Source: Lamellibrachia luymesi (Eukaryota > Annelida > Polychaeta > Sabellida > Siboglinidae). Taken from it: DNA of 64,000 bases. The stretch spans positions 360,566 to 424,565 of the forward strand of contig SDWI01000158.1 in the NCBI GenBank assembly GCA_009193005.1, read 5' to 3'. More model-generated notes on the stretch are below. The model was not told the DNA's origin. It worked only from the letters and a program-made list of their open reading frames with translations, and ran no database searches. How positions within the stretch are numbered: the stretch's first letter is position 1. The DNA is not shown here.

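Overview
This is animal genomic DNA, not bacterial. It has GT-AG introns, abundant (TGCG)n/(AC)n/(AT)n microsatellites, tRNA-derived SINEs, a Penelope-like element, several non-LTR (LINE) fragments and TIR elements. I infer a marine invertebrate, most likely a lophotrochozoan such as a mollusc. Nothing in the window fixes the species.

The whole window is the interior of one giant plus-strand gene. I could place 48 exons. All 47 introns join with matching phase: 46 are GT-AG and one is GC-AG. The concatenated exons total 30,180 nt, which is 10,059 complete codons without a stop. Neither the start codon nor the stop codon lies in the window. The last exon (59910 to the window end) stays open for 4,091 nt.

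Layout of the encoded protein, N to C:
(1) 1-41.37 kb, exons 1-31: 17 copies (the first partial) of a glycine-rich module of very roughly 300-450 residues. Each has a beta-solenoid-like part (FDE.xL, GDxTGxLH, APCSxxIDxGAEIxLP, GRxTGV), a GHGGxGG/YGSxYxP/GSGGG part, a GGGSGGS part and a GGGGGGRIAVH...GGPGTVY part.
(2) 41.38-56.74 kb, exons 31-45: a long array of tenascin/teneurin-type EGF-like repeats in a roughly 150-residue super-repeat (DCPGxPDC..RGxC, W(M)GxxC, PCVHG, ECSxHGxC, GCPG).
(3) 57.58-59.22 kb, exons 46-47: a beta-sandwich-like segment.
(4) 59.91-64 kb, exon 48: EGF, then a duplicated VWD + LamG-like + linker + EGF unit, then the beginning of a Thr/Pro mucin-like tail.
This architecture suggests a secreted matrix, mucus or adhesive protein. 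The function is inference.

Introns carry a Penelope 3' end between inverted arms (about 5.29-5.99 kb), a decayed RTE-like LINE (17.4-18.2 kb), a LINE ORF2 tail (24.5 kb), a long-TIR element (25.9-27.2 kb), a TIR/MITE candidate (37.4-38.1 kb), a LINE RT with a 285-codon open frame (48.5-49.4 kb), a hAT-like MITE (58.4-58.7 kb) and three tRNA-SINEs. The most unusual signals are minisatellites whose repeat unit spans or ends exactly at splice sites of this gene (exons 2, 19, 34 and 36), and the near-universal splitting of glycine codons by phase-1 introns. No second protein-coding host gene was found.
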